Notes: generated by a model not told the origin, from the sequence alone. Shown: positions 9,333-19,880, counted from the stretch's first letter. The stretch: DNA of 64,000 bases from Anastatus disparis (GCA_017163975.1 JAFFSR010000347.1:2902001-2966000); one strand, 5' to 3'. Numbers and translations: made by a program.

Positions 9333-9785
9333 ATGGCTGGCCAAAAGAGAAACCTGGAGCAGACATTTGGTATTGACTTGGCATATTTAATAAAACAAAA
9401 CAGCAAGAAAAATTATTGGCAGCAGGTTCTGCCAATGGTCTACGGGCTGAACAGCTATTTTGGAAAAATTATCCAAGTAGGCCTGGAGAATATAGGCGGC
9501 GAAGGCAAAAAGGAGTTTACACCCATAGTACGCTTCTGTGGAGCCAATTTTCAAGGTCTACCTCTGTCACTAGACTGTTGGGAGGCGCTGAAGCAGGAAT
9601 TTGATAAAATTGAAGATTTTTTCACTTGCTATAATGAGGAATCTATGCTGGATCAGCGGCTATCTATTCCTGGATACACTATCCGTTTTATGATTAGTTT
9701 TCACGAGAGAGCTTTTGAATTGGTACCCAATGACGCACAACCAGAAGGAGAGGAGTGTCAAAAAACTAAGAGACCGCTAAACTAG
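9333..9785 (+). CDS. terminal Polinton gene, possible PC4-like ssDNA-binding fold
   Basis: ATG 9333 sits in a good animal start context (CCAAGATGG) behind a TATA box; the 150-residue ORF is unbroken to TAG 9783-9785. Residues 43-57 (FGKIIQVGLENIG), 62-70 (FTPIVRFCG) and 74-96 (QGLPLSLDCWEALKQEF and following) give strand-strand-strand-helix with a basic/hydrophobic pattern resembling the PC4/p15 ssDNA-binding fold, including the step from a G-x-P-L loop into an L-x-x-W-x-x-L helix. That is a by-eye structural guess. An open frame continues directly beyond the end in the next phase (see 9776-10173), so the original protein was probably nearly twice as long. As an accessory gene outside the Polinton core it may act in transcription or replication; nothing in the sequence proves this. 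Confidence 0.6.
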   Translation: MAGQKRNLEQTFGIDLAYLIKQNSKKNYWQQVLPMVYGLNSYFGKIIQVGLENIGGEGKKEFTPIVRFCGANFQGLPLSLDCWEALKQEFDKIEDFFTCYNEESMLDQRLSIPGYTIRFMISFHERAFELVPNDAQPEGEECQKTKRPLN

Positions 9786-10173
9786 ACCGCCGAAAAAATA
9801 TGGTCGATTTAATCGGTCACTAGTATTTAAACGTGTCACGTTTGAACGTTTAAAAAATTTATCAAAATGTATAGATTATAGAATTAGATATTTAAATACT
9901 GTTGCAAAATCTGTAGATTATATATTACGAGAAATGGCTGCAAATATGAAAAATGTATTAGAAAAAAGTCAGGAATCTCAATATGTATACTTTACTTCTT
10001 GCAATGTAAAAACCACAATGTCTAGTTTTAATGATAATTGTGTAAATGATCTTATCGAATTATTAAAAAAGAATAATCTAGTTTTAGGAAAAGAAGATGT
10101 GTTTATAATCATACACGAATTTATTATTTATCATATGTACACACTAGTTAATTGTATGAATGCTGCGTTGTAA
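9776..10173 (+). pseudogene. probable C-terminal half of the 9333 protein, frame-shifted
   Basis: An open frame offset by one base begins right at the end of the 9333 ORF and runs to TAA 10171-10173 without a stop. It starts with a basic segment (RPPKKYGRF) and continues as a charged, helical protein (FERLKNLSKCIDY, DYILREMAANMKNVLE), ending in a Val/Ile-rich helix. A later ATG at 9934 would yield only 79 residues and miss the best-looking part. At the junction the 6-mer AGACCG occurs at 9771-9776 and again at 9784-9789, so a 13-base duplication probably caused the frame change. AATAAA lies at 10189-10194. Function unknown. Confidence 0.55.
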
Positions 10174-10188
10174 TGTTTTATTATTAAT

Positions 10189-10194
10189 AATAAA
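10189..10194 (+). terminator. polyadenylation signal AATAAA
   Basis: AATAAA 16 bp after the stop of the last element ORF (TAA 10171-10173), as expected for an animal-type 3' end. Confidence 0.5.
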
Positions 10195-10456
10195 TGTTGT
10201 TAAAGTTTAAAACGTGAGTATTTCATTTACCTCGTTCATTACCAATTCCTCAACCTTCATACACACAGTAATATTGCAAATTATATATTTCACGATTCAA
10301 TATAAAATTTTTATTATTTTAATATTTAAAAGTATTTAGTTGCAAATAAAATCTTTTAAAATTAATATTTTATAATTCAATATAAATTTTAATAATCAAA
10401 AAGTATCATGTTGCACATTAAAATATTTAAAATTTTTAAATATCGATTAAAATATT

Positions 10457-10545
10457 TTTCATCCCCACTCTAAATTTAGGGGTCAGTGACCCTTCAGTTT
10501 ATCCTCACTCTAAATTTCTAGATGGGGATAAGTGACCCTCCAGTT
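10457..10545. repeat. two-copy imperfect direct repeat
   Basis: Two units of about 41-46 bp share CACTCTAAATTT, a GGGG block and AGTGACCCT-CAGTT in the same order. A further GTGACC/GGTCA motif pair follows at about 10590-10615. No coding potential. It lies between the Polinton and a MITE and could be a remnant of either; 10195-10456 shows only AT-rich DNA. Confidence 0.55.
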
Positions 10546-10674
10546 GTTTGGGTACCATGCCTAACAAGCCCCTACTCCACCTTCTTTGAGGTCATTGACC
10601 CACCGGTCAGTAACCTTTGGGGTGGTGAAGTGGGGGTTTGTTTTGACGGTCCATGGTGCCCCTATAACTACTAT

Positions 10675-10904
10675 CGTAAAACCGAGTAAAGCAATCAGGT
10701 GTGGGGTAAAGCAAGCATTTTTGAATATATAATTTTCTAATCTTTTATGTTCTTTTATGCATGTATAGCAATCATTTTTTGAACTCCTGTTAGAATTTAC
10801 AAAAAAATTATTGTTACACAACAAGAGTACATAAAAAATTAGAAAATCATATATAAAAATATGCTACCCTTACCACACACCTGACCACTTTACCCCGTTT
10901 TACG
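10675..10904. mobile_element. 230-bp MITE with about 80-bp terminal inverted repeats
   Basis: The left arm (10675-10756) starts CGTAAAACCGAGTAAAGCAA and contains CAGGTGTGGGGTAAAGC and ATTTTCTAAT. The right arm (10822-10904) is its inverse complement with scattered mismatches and ends GTTTTACG. The 65-bp centre is unique. No ORF. No clear target duplication at the ends, so the family is not assigned. Confidence 0.8.
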
Positions 10905-11582
10905 ACACATATTAAAAATTCTAAATTTTTGCTATTTGAAATAACAATCTTTAATATTTTATATTTTAATTCCTCAACAAAGTAAGGTATGTCCCGCGGT
11001 TACTATTTAAAATAGTAATTTTTTCTATGAACTTATAATTTTTACGATGGAATCTTTATCCGTGTAATAGTAATAATATTGAATAACAACAATATTAATC
11101 ATTGAAAAAACATACTCGTGATTACGATTGTAAACAAATTTTGTGGTAACCAAACAAATACAAACGGATATTAGCATCTTTTTTTTCTCTGATGCTAATA
11201 TAGTAGTTAAATATATAGAACTACTCAAATTTACGCACTCTTTTATAAACAAAGTGGATATATGAGAGAAAATAAGAGAAAAAGAGAGAGTACAGAATAT
11301 ATATGTATATATGTATGCTTTACAAGTATAGTATATACAACGTACTTATCTACTTTAACGTGATACATGCCCAACCCTAAAGGGAATGGAGCTAAAGAAA
11401 AAAGAAAGAGAGATAGAGGGAGTAAATAATATAAGTATGTGTAGAATACATATACATACTAAACTCAAAGTAGTGTGCGAGTGTCATTTTCGTGGTGGTG
11501 CCGATTTTTATTTGTTAGGCCCTGCTGGCCTAACCTTGCATAAGAAGCATAGCTTTAAAAATTTATAAATATATACATTCAC

Positions 11583-11629
<47 letters not shown>

Positions 11630-11763
11630 CAGTTAGATAATACGTAATCTACCATGTTAACTTTTTGAAATCGATATTCTTTTAATTGTTAATTCTTTAT
11701 TAAATAATATGATTTTTTTAATAATACATTATTCTTATAAATATGATTTTATGTAAATTTCAG
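10905..11763. other. AT-rich non-coding DNA with (TA)n run
   Basis: No gene is seen. It contains a (TA)n microsatellite at about 11587-11627 and a pyrimidine-poor AT-rich stretch leading to the talin splice acceptor. ORFs here are short and compositionally biased. Confidence 0.6.
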
Positions 11764-12402
11764 GTTATGGTTACTAACGTTACATCGTTATTAAAAACTG
11801 TCAAAGCAGTGGAAGATGAACATACGCGAGGTACACGTGCATTAGAGTCAACAATCGAAGCCATATTGCAGGAAATTAGAACTTTAAGTTCTTCAGAATG
11901 TTTAAAAAGTAAAGTTACTCATGAAGATCTAATAAGATGTACGAAAAATATAACTACATCTACAGTGAAAGCTGTGGCTGCTGGTAATAGTTGTAAGCAA
12001 GATGATATAATAGCAGCAGTGAATTTGGGGCGTCGCTCTATCAGTGATATGCTTTTAATGTGTAAGGCAATCGCTCAAACAGATCTAGAAAGTATAGACT
12101 TTAAAGAACGAATTCTTCAATCAGGTCACGACGTAGCTTTGAATTACAGAGAATTACTTCAAATTATACTGCAAATTTCATCAAAATCTAATGAATGCAA
12201 ACATTTGTTGTTACCGATTTCCCGAAAAATCGCTCAAAGTGTCACTGAACTTATCACAGTGGTAGAAATTTCAAAAGGAAATGATATAACTGACTCCGAT
12301 GATCCCACTGCTGTTGCTGAGAACGAATTATTAGGGGCTGCTGCCAGTATTGACGCTGCTGCTAAAAGATTAGCAAGTCTTCGACCTCGTAAAAATATTC
12401 AG
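11764..12402 (+). CDS. rhea/talin: talin, internal exon from the C-terminal rod (host gene)
   Basis: Talin links integrins to actin at adhesion sites. The 639-bp exon is bounded by TTTCAG (acceptor, AG at 11762-11763) and CAG|GTAACT (donor at 12403), starts and ends in phase 0 and encodes 213 residues without a break. It reads as talin rod helices: VTNVTSLLKTVKAVEDEHTR, DLIRCTKNIT, VKAVAAGNSCKQDDIIAAV, LLLPISRKIAQSVTEL and, at the end, ENELLGAAASIDAAAKRLAS, which begins the segment leading into the I/LWEQ actin-binding domain. No other talin exon was recognised in the window on either side, so the neighbouring introns would be over 11 kb upstream and over 51 kb downstream, or this is an isolated exon copy. 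Reading frame and splice sites look intact. Confidence 0.9.
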
Positions 12403-12491
12403 GTAACTAAGTATTTATTCATATATAACTTTGTAGAATTATTTTTATTCGTAGTCCTAATAATATCATTAGTATAACAACTTACTATCAA

Positions 12492-12566
12492 GATACCGTA
12501 AGATATGTTTGATATTCTTGGTTGTTGTATTCGATCGACCAAGAATCAAACATATTATTACAGTAC
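12492..12566. other. pre-miRNA-like hairpin in the talin intron
   Basis: GATATGTTTGATATTCTTGGT-type sequence (12492-12522) pairs with ACCAAGAATCAAACATATTA (12538 on) and the pairing extends outward (CCGTAAG with TTACAG). The result is an imperfect stem of about 30 bp with a 15-nt loop, only 90 bp downstream of the exon donor. Size and small bulges fit a pre-miRNA or a tiny foldback; no known miRNA is recognised. Confidence 0.45.
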
Positions 12567-12569
12567 TTG

Positions 12570-14030
12570 GTCTAATCGACGGTTCAAATAAATTCTTAAT
12601 ATTTAGGTAAGTTTAAAATTCCACTTTTAAGAAAAACACAAATTTTAATATTACAATTTGTTGATTTTTAAAATGGAAATTGTGTATGCCTTAAATAAGC
12701 TCAAAAATCAAGATTTCATGTGATTTTTTAAGATTTTCGGAACCGCTTTCCTAACAAAATAAGAAATAATAATAAAGCAAAAATATCACTTTGAGTTATT
12801 CTTCGGAAATTTCTAAAAAAAATCGCCTTGATTGATCTCTATTGCCATAAATATTAGTATCTTAAAAACAAGGTTTAATTTTCGGTGTTGTATTTTTTTA
12901 TAACCCCGTAATATTTGTCTCTTATAAAAATTGTAAAGAAAGTCATGTCTGTTTGGTCAAACACTCAATTACTTGAACTCTTTTACCTGAATTTTGAAAG
13001 TCTAAAGAAAATTGCTTCTATTATAAAATCATACTATTTTTAAACAAATCACAGGAGAAACTTAACTGTTTCATGCTGAATACAACTCTAGCCTGTAAAT
13101 TGTATTATATTAGGATTATAAGATGTACGAATATAAAAGTAAGAAAAATACGTTATTCGAGGTTACATTGGAAGTTAATTTTTTCACATAAATATCATGA
13201 AACCCTGGTGGAATTGTTAGACATAAGATGATCATCATCATTTGATGCTGGATGAACATTTTATGCCGCATATTGTGTCGATAAATCTTGTCGCCTGGCA
13301 ACATAATTATGATCATAACTATTGCCATAATTATAACCATAATTATGACAAAGGGATGACAAAGAGTAGGTGGATTATAGAGACATAATGATGAGTATAA
13401 TTATGATCATGATTATGCTCGTGATCATGCTCATGATTATGATGAAGTCATTCAATTAATGTAATAATAAATGAAGGTTAAAAATTACATTTTACCTAAA
13501 GAAACTCTATTTTATGTTATATTTAATATAAGAACAAAAAATAAAATAATAATACTGTAATAATAATACAAAATAATCTTATGAAAATAAAAAATAATAT
13601 TTTTTACGAAATAATAACTATTTTCTCCATTTTCTGACATTGCTCAAAATATGAGTTCAATTGTTAAAGGATTGTATTTATTTCGTTTTAAAAATTTACT
13701 ATTTCAATATAAATAGTTAAATAAGATTAGATCAATGATTTATTAGGAAGCATTTTAAGGTTATTTTGTATGTTTGTCGATTGTTCAACATAATCATGAG
13801 CATAAGTATGACTAATTCTCCGGCCATAATTATGATTAATTTTTTGGTCATAGTTATGACTATCGACCATTTCTCATGCTGAATATTCTTATTGGGAACC
13901 CATAAGTACATTTTGTTCTCAAAAATCAACTTAAGGGGACTCTAATGAATTTTATAAAAAAATTTTTCTCTATAAAAATTAAAGTAAGCACCAAAACTAT
14001 TCTACGTACCATAACTTGAAAGAAATGATA
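12570..14030. repeat. AT-rich intronic DNA with degenerate CATAATTATGAT repeats
   Basis: No gene is seen. At 13260-13450 and again at 13785-13875, variants of the palindromic 12-mer CATAATTATGAT occur in tandem, producing spurious Met/Ile-rich ORFs on the minus strand. The rest is unstructured AT-rich sequence. Confidence 0.6.
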
Positions 14031-14496
14031 GGGTTATCCATTAAATGATTGAGTAAAAATATTACAAAACAATGTGATTTTTTCTTATGTGACTACATGT
14101 GATCAGACCAAAATAGATTTTCGGACCAAGAGTGCAGGACTACTAGCTTTGTAGATCTTAAATTAAAAAGATAGCGTTTAGTATTTAATAAACGTCCACT
14201 TACAAGGAAAGTGTCAAAGTATTGGGATGCAGATTTTGGAAGATGATTTTGGATATAAAAACATGAAAAAAGTCAACTTACTAAACTCTAACGCTCAAAA
14301 ATTCCCTAGTTATAGGCAATTAAAGAAAATCACTGTAAAAGTTATTAAATTTTCAAACGTTTATAGTTCTTTAGCATTAATAGCTAGAAGCCTAAAACTT
14401 TTTTAAATAAAAGCCGAGATCAAATCCTTTCGAAATAGTAGTTACAACATATAAAAATATTATTTCTTTCTAAAATTATAAAAAATAAAGAATAAT
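14031..14496. repeat. dispersed repeat, inverted copy at 38110-38565
   Basis: The stretch beginning CCATTAAATGATTGAGTAAA and including GCAGGACTACTAGCTT and CGTCCACTTACAAGGAAAG matches the inverse complement of 38110-38565 with few mismatches. In both places it directly abuts the foldback family that starts at 14497 or ends near 38125, so it may be an outer part of a larger element rather than chance flank. Its outer edge is sharp at CCATTAAAT. Confidence 0.75.
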
Positions 14497-16430
14497 TCAC
14501 GGTGATCCTCGAATAATTTTGACCATGAAGTTTTTGCACCTCAGATTTTCCCTTTGGACATGATTCTAGATACATTTAGGATCGGATTCCAACAGAAACC
14601 AAAATCGAAGAATGAGCATCTTTTTATTTATTCAAATTTTATTTTTTATATATGTTTTTATAAAAAAAATTTTTTCATTCATAATTTATGAGATTAATTT
14701 CTAGAATGCCATTTTCCAATGGAATTATAAATTATCTACATATTTTGAGCAAATATTATTGTAAATATATTTCAAAAAATCTAAAGTTATGTAACAATGT
14801 AAGCGTAACGTTAAAATTACAATTTTTTTTGTAAAACATTATAGTTATAAAAACTATGAGAAATAATACGTTTTTTAAATTATTCTAAGACGTTCTTTCA
14901 AATAATAGTAATTTGAAAATACTGTGTAATAATATTCTATAGAAACACGGTATGTACACTGGCGAAAAGGATATTTTTCCGAATGTTAACCTCAAACGGC
15001 AATACCGCATATTTTACCCCAGACATAAGACAATTTCAAATTATAGAGCAAATTCCGCATCATCGTGACTTATTTCTCAATGACATAATTTTAGTAAACA
15101 AACAATATTACTTTCTTTTTTCATGATCCAAATTATAATTTTATGAAATAAAAATTTTGTTTCCTAGTTCAGTAATCATACAGAATCAAATATTGTCAAT
15201 AAAAATTATATAAGCAATAAAATTTTAGTAGTTATCATTTGAATTTTACATAAATAACCTATATAAAAAAACAAACTAATCATAATGCGAAACTCAATGC
15301 ATGATTCGAAGTTCTCTTACGTCGGTGGTAAAATATGCAGTGCTGTCATTTGAGATACACATTCGGAAAAATATCCTTTCCGCCAAGTGTACATTTGGTA
15401 TTTCAGTAACACTAAAAGTACATTTTCCATGTTTATATTCAACGCTTTCACGCTGAATGTTAGACATTGTTAGAGAGTTTTTTCGGATTCTGATCGTGTA
15501 AGTTGTAGTTTAGGATATCCTAAACCACAACTTATACGGTCGAAATCCAAAATCCTCTAACAACGTCTAAATTTTCGATATAAAAGATTGTATTAAAGAA
15601 AATCGAGACCTGGGTTTTCACCGCGAATAAGCTATGAGAGCGGTCCATTTTGTTTTTTCTGCAGCATGGGCTAATACAAAGTATCGTAAAATAATTCTCG
15701 TTATGCAGATAAATTATTAATAGCAGTCTACAAATTTAAAAATTCACTGTAACTTACTTCAGTAAAAACTATGTATATGTTATCTATATATATATAAATC
15801 TACATGATTAGAACCATTTTATGATACCTTCTACTAGCCCATGTCGCTGGAAAATCATAATGGACCGCTTCCATAGCCTGTTTGCTGTAAAAACCTAGGC
15901 CTTGATTTTCTTCAATACAATTTTTTACGAGGAAATTGTAGTTTTGGTTTTACTGAAATACCAAAAATACGTGCAGTGTTCTTATAGAATATTAATACAC
16001 AGTATTTTAGAATGACAATTACTTCAAATGTCGTCTTAAGATAATTTTAAAACGTATCATTTGTCATAGTTTTTATCACTATAATGTTTTACAAAAAAAT
16101 CTTATTTTTAACGTTATGATTAGATTGTTACATAACTTTAGATTTTCCTAAATATATTTACAATAATATTTGCTTAAAATATGTAAAAAATTCATAATTC
16201 CATTCGAAAACGGCATTCTAGAAATTGAACTCATGAATTATTAATAAAAAAAATTTTTTTATAAAAAGCAAATATAAAAAAAAATTTGAATGAATGAAGA
16301 AGTGCTTATTCTTTGATTTTGGTTTTTGTTGAAATTTGATCCTAAATGCGCCTAGAATAATGTCCAAAAGGAAAATCTGAGGTGCAAAAACTTCATGGTC
16401 AAAATTATTCAAGGACCACCGTGAATTAGC
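14497..16430. mobile_element. foldback element, copy 1 (nested inverted repeats)
   Basis: Ends are inverse complements: it starts near TTCACGGTGATCCTCGAAT and finishes at ATTCAAGGACCACCGTGAA. The arms stay complementary for over 450 bp (14497-14954 with 15940-16430). Inside are a perfect core palindrome (GTTTAGGATATCCTAAAC, about 15515) and a second hairpin of about 340 bp (15590-15930). No transposase. A 433-bp MITE interrupts it at 14957. Minus-strand ORFs in the arms are shadows. A second, inverted copy is at 20058-21488. Confidence 0.85.
14957..15389. mobile_element. 433-bp mariner-type MITE with TA duplication
   Basis: Terminal inverted repeats of about 32 bp: CACTGGCGAAAAGGATATTT at the left and its inverse at the right, ending TTTCCGCCAAGTG. 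TA flanks both ends (14955-14956 and 15390-15391). The second foldback copy (near 21170-21190, inverted) reads straight through GGTATGTAC-TTTTGGTATTTC, giving an empty site that confirms the boundaries. No coding content; TA duplication points to the Tc1/mariner superfamily. Confidence 0.88.
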
Positions 16431-17406
16431 AAATAGAATATCTGCACAGTATAATAATTGATTAAATTAATTAAATAGAAAATAATAGATAAATAAAGTG
16501 CATGAATAGAAAATTAGTAAATGCATGCGCGATATATGATAAAAATACACTTGGCAAAAAGAAAACCACATCACTTTTCTGAGTTGAAAAAATGACGATT
16601 ATTAAATGTTCATACCTCCGCCAAAAATTGACTAGTTGAAATAATCCAAAGTGAAACATGAAAAACATTGTTTACTCTTCCAAAATTTAGAAATGTCTTT
16701 TTGTGCATGGGTCAAGTCAAAAGGAATGGGGAGTTATTTTCGAATCTAAAAAGCGCCACCCTTGAACAATGCTACCAACTTTAAGTAAATCAAATGATTA
16801 ATCCTAATTGCGGGATTTAAAACTTTGAATTTTTCGAAACAATTATTTTTCCTGGGATATATCATTTCGAGCAACAGGTGCAGAGCTACAAACAAATAAA
16901 AATGGTGTTTTTTTGTGGTATTGCTAGACTTATTGTACTAAAAACACGAATGAACAGTCTAATAAAGAAATGATTTTCAGAAAATTAGAAAAAATTCATA
17001 TTTATAAGGGCTGATGATCGAAATTGAATTTTTAAGTGTTTGCAGACGCGGATATCCGAAACCCGGTAGAAACTCGGATCATTCAGTATCTACGAATGCA
17101 GAGTCCGACTTTATCGAAATTCTTTTCAAATTATGTAAAAGAAAATTTTGTATCTTATTGAATACAATAACTTGTATTTTTTAAAATTTAAAGATTTTTT
17201 TTTATTATTAAGTACTTGAATAATAATATATAAGCACCTAAATGATATTATTATAAGTTTTATTCAAAAGTAAATTGAAACAAATGAAAAATAAAATTTT
17301 GTTAAATCCTAATTTAAGTGACACTTTTTTTACTAAACCATTTACTTCAAAATTACCATAAGAATATAAAAATTTAAGGAATTAATTATTTATATATATA
17401 TATAAA
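16431..17406. other. AT-rich non-coding DNA
   Basis: No gene, RNA or clear repeat structure recognised. Short ORFs on the minus strand are low-complexity. Confidence 0.5.
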
Positions 17407-17870
17407 GAGCCGCGGTGGCTCAGGGGCTAGAGCATCCGACTCTCACGCAGAGGGCCGGGGTTCGAATCCTGGTGAGGTCGGGATTTTTTCTCCATTTTTT
17501 AATTTAAATATTAAAAGTGGAGGATGTCCCGAGCTCACTGACACCGCGGTGGACCACCCCCGAGAGACTTTTTTCGGTTTTAACAAAAACCGATGAAAGT
17601 CACTCGAGGGCAGGTAAGGCAGAACGCGACTGTTCCACTATTATAGTTGAGCCGGACCGTTCTGCCGGGTAGGTGTTGAGCTCCCGATGCGCTAAAAAGG
17701 ATGGGTTGTGCGATGCTCCCCGCCTAAGTAGGCCTGCACGATCGAGCACCACCTACCGAAGTTAGGGAAAATTGTGAGGTATGGTTTCGAACGCGAAAAC
17801 ACCGGAACACAAAGGTGGTCGAGGTGTCACTTACTAGGCCAAATAGGCTGTAGGTGGTTAAACCCCAAAG

Positions 17871-17895
<25 letters not shown>
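17407..17895 (+). mobile_element. tRNA-derived SINE with (TA)n tail
   Basis: The head (17407-17480) is tRNA-like: acceptor-type GCCGCGG, an A-box GTGGCTCAGGGGCTAGAGC and a B-box GGTTCGAATCC correctly spaced for RNA polymerase III. The anticodon arm no longer pairs. A body of about 400 bp with much higher GC than its surroundings follows (CCGGACCGTTCTGCCGGGTAG, trimmed to 20 here) and ends in a TA microsatellite at 17872-17904. An ORF at 17774-17977 crosses the tail and is not a gene. The polymerase III promoter shows it is a SINE rather than a tRNA gene. Confidence 0.85.
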
Positions 17896-17904
<9 letters not shown>

Positions 17905-18115
17905 TGTAACGGTTATTTTACTAGGGTTACAAAAAAAATTAGCTATTAATTTAATATTATTTTTTGCTAAGTCATGAAATTTAATTGTAAGTAGAGTTGC
18001 CGAAAACTCATAAGAAAATATTTATATATATTACGCGGCAAACTCTATTGGTGCTAGTTAGTCAAACTTATATTGACTAGCGACAAGACTTTATTCTATA
18101 TACTTATCGCTGAGC

Positions 18116-18179
<64 letters not shown>

Positions 18180-19025
18180 TACCTGATCGAGAGACGCGAT
18201 GCCGGTAGCACAGCTTTCCTTATTTTGTAGGGTTTTACTCTTCTTGTTAAACCCGTTCAATATTTTATACAAAAATATATATATTATGTAATGTTAAAAA
18301 TAAGGACCGCGGAGGCGTCGGGGTAAGCAAATGGATACAGGTTTTTAAACTTAATGTCAATTTATTAAATATAGAAAATGAAATGCAACAGAACGAATTT
18401 AGACTTAAATGGAAAAATAAGAATAATAGTTAACACTGATAATTATGAGGGAGGACGCGACGCGAACAAAATATTTTAAGATAATAAAATCAACGCGCAC
18501 ACTCTTTATGCTAAAGTTTTCTCGAGGAAAGAAACTTTAGCCAACAAGATATATAAAGAAAAACTTACAATTACGCGTAGAAGCTCCTATAATAATAATA
18601 CATACGACGAAGATATACCGCCGTTGGCCAACGAAAGGAATGGTATGCCGCAACCTGGTCGTTGAGGCTCTCGGAGAACAGCCGGTATCAGTCGAACAAG
18701 ACAGAAGGTTGATGCCTACGAGGAGCGCTCAGATGGACAACCGGAGTTTCTTTGTAGAAGAGATTTTCTTTAGACTGCTGTAACTCCCGTAGCAAATTTA
18801 CACTAACGCACTCAATTCAAACGCCAAGAGATAAGAGAAACTACTTTGCACGATGCGTGCTTCTAGGCTGCTACAATATGTCTGCCGCACCGCGGCTTCT
18901 CTTCACTCTCGTGCGCGTCGATTGACGCCTTACCATACCAGCATATGACGGCGCTCGTGACAGCACGCCGAGCTACCTTATTTACAACAGCGCGCGAGAT
19001 TCGGACACGGTAGGATACCGTGACA
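17905..19025 (-). mobile_element. probable solo LTR (1.12 kb) in a (TA)n run
   Basis: Starts TGTAACGG and ends CCGTGACA, a nearly perfect 8-bp terminal inverted repeat of TG...CA type, and both flanks are (AT)n, consistent with a 4-6 bp ATAT duplication. It is GC-richer than the surroundings, has no ORF, and holds a (TC)n run at 18117-18180. On the minus strand it begins TGTCACGGTATCC, an LTR-like start, and the CG-rich first 150 bp would be U3. No internal retrotransposon genes accompany it, so a solo LTR is the best reading; strand is a guess. Confidence 0.6.
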
Positions 19026-19129
19026 ATATATATATATTTCAGAATGAAAAAACTGTTAATATATTACAAGTATTAACAAATAAATAACAAATTAAACATA
19101 TTTTTGATTAAAGATAATATACATGACTG

Positions 19130-19880
19130 ATTCCATTTAGATTCATGCAGATTTTCATTGATCGAATTTTTTTTCGCTTTTAAGTGATAAAAAATACCTT
19201 ATTCTATGTATATAAAGATAAAATTTACCTTATAGGATTCTTGAAATAGTACATTAAGTACCAAGGGCGCGATATCGGGGATTTCGGCCCGAGTTTGAGT
19301 TTGTTAAATTTATACGGGGGATATAAATTTCCGTCGCGCCCGTGGTGCATATACTATTTTTGAACACAACGGAAGCGTAGAAACACTTTCCAACCCGCTT
19401 AAGCGAGCGGGAAAGTGCTACTTTACGCTCGGAGGGTTAAAATTTTTTTCCTTCGCTATAGCGTATTTAGTGTTGGGTGTAAAAATGAAAATTGAAAAAT
19501 TGAAAATGAACCTCAATTTTCAAATTGATGTAGCTCCGTCAATTATTGAGTTTTTTGGACGTTTTTTTAACGAAAATGTGTCAACAGAATTCAGTCTAGT
19601 TTTCAATGTCGTACTCATTTTACGATAAAGTTGATTCTTCTGAGTTATTCATGAAACACCGAAAGAAGGCGGTTATTCCAACGCTATTTTCTTAAAAAAT
19701 CTTTTCAAACGGATTTTAAAACTTTTTTTTTATATGTTTTTGATTTCAGGGCATTGATACCATGACGCATTATGCTACTCTTCCAACTATTGCGTCTCCT
19801 TACGATTCGTTTATGCTTTTATTTATTAATGTATGAAAACTAATGATATTGAATAAAAAATAGTCTAAATTTAAATAAAA
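19130..19880. repeat. dispersed repeat with hairpin MITE, related inverted copy at 40380-41640
   Basis: 19252-19365 is a GC-rich foldback (AAGTACCAAGGGCGCGATAT against CGTCGCGCCCGTGGTGCATA, ends AATAGTA/TACTATT). The flanking DNA (ATTCATGCAG at 19141, CATTGATACCATGACGCATT at 19752, CGATTCGTTTATGCTTTTAT at 19804) recurs inverted around 40390-40480 and 41600. A similar hairpin is at 40030-40175. No genes. Confidence 0.65.

Larger units (their letters stand above)
1..10200 (+). mobile_element. Polinton/Maverick (adintovirus-like) element, degraded, left end outside window
   Basis: Polintons are large self-synthesising transposons with virus-like gene sets. This stretch carries the defining combination: protein-primed polymerase B, FtsK/HerA-type packaging ATPase, rve-family integrase with chromodomain, penton-like and double-jelly-roll capsid proteins, a pVI-like protein and an adenain-type protease, nearly all on the + strand and tightly packed. 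The polymerase frame is already open at base 3, so the element starts before the window. The right limit is set only by the last element-like ORF (stop at 10173) and its AATAAA; no terminal inverted repeat could be checked because the left end is absent. Stops, frameshifts and deletions break most genes, so the copy is not autonomous. Family assignment is confident; exact right end is not. Confidence 0.92.

Noticed and set aside
10561..10824. Minus-strand ORF across the MITE
   Set aside because: It spans a MITE arm and the direct-repeat area; low coding quality.
13260..13450. CRISPR-like array in the CATAATTATGAT repeats
   Set aside because: Repeats are short, palindromic, irregularly spaced and degenerate; the genome is eukaryotic.
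17407..17480. Functional tRNA gene
   Set aside because: A- and B-boxes are good but the anticodon stem does not pair and a 400-bp body with a microsatellite tail follows, so it is a SINE head.
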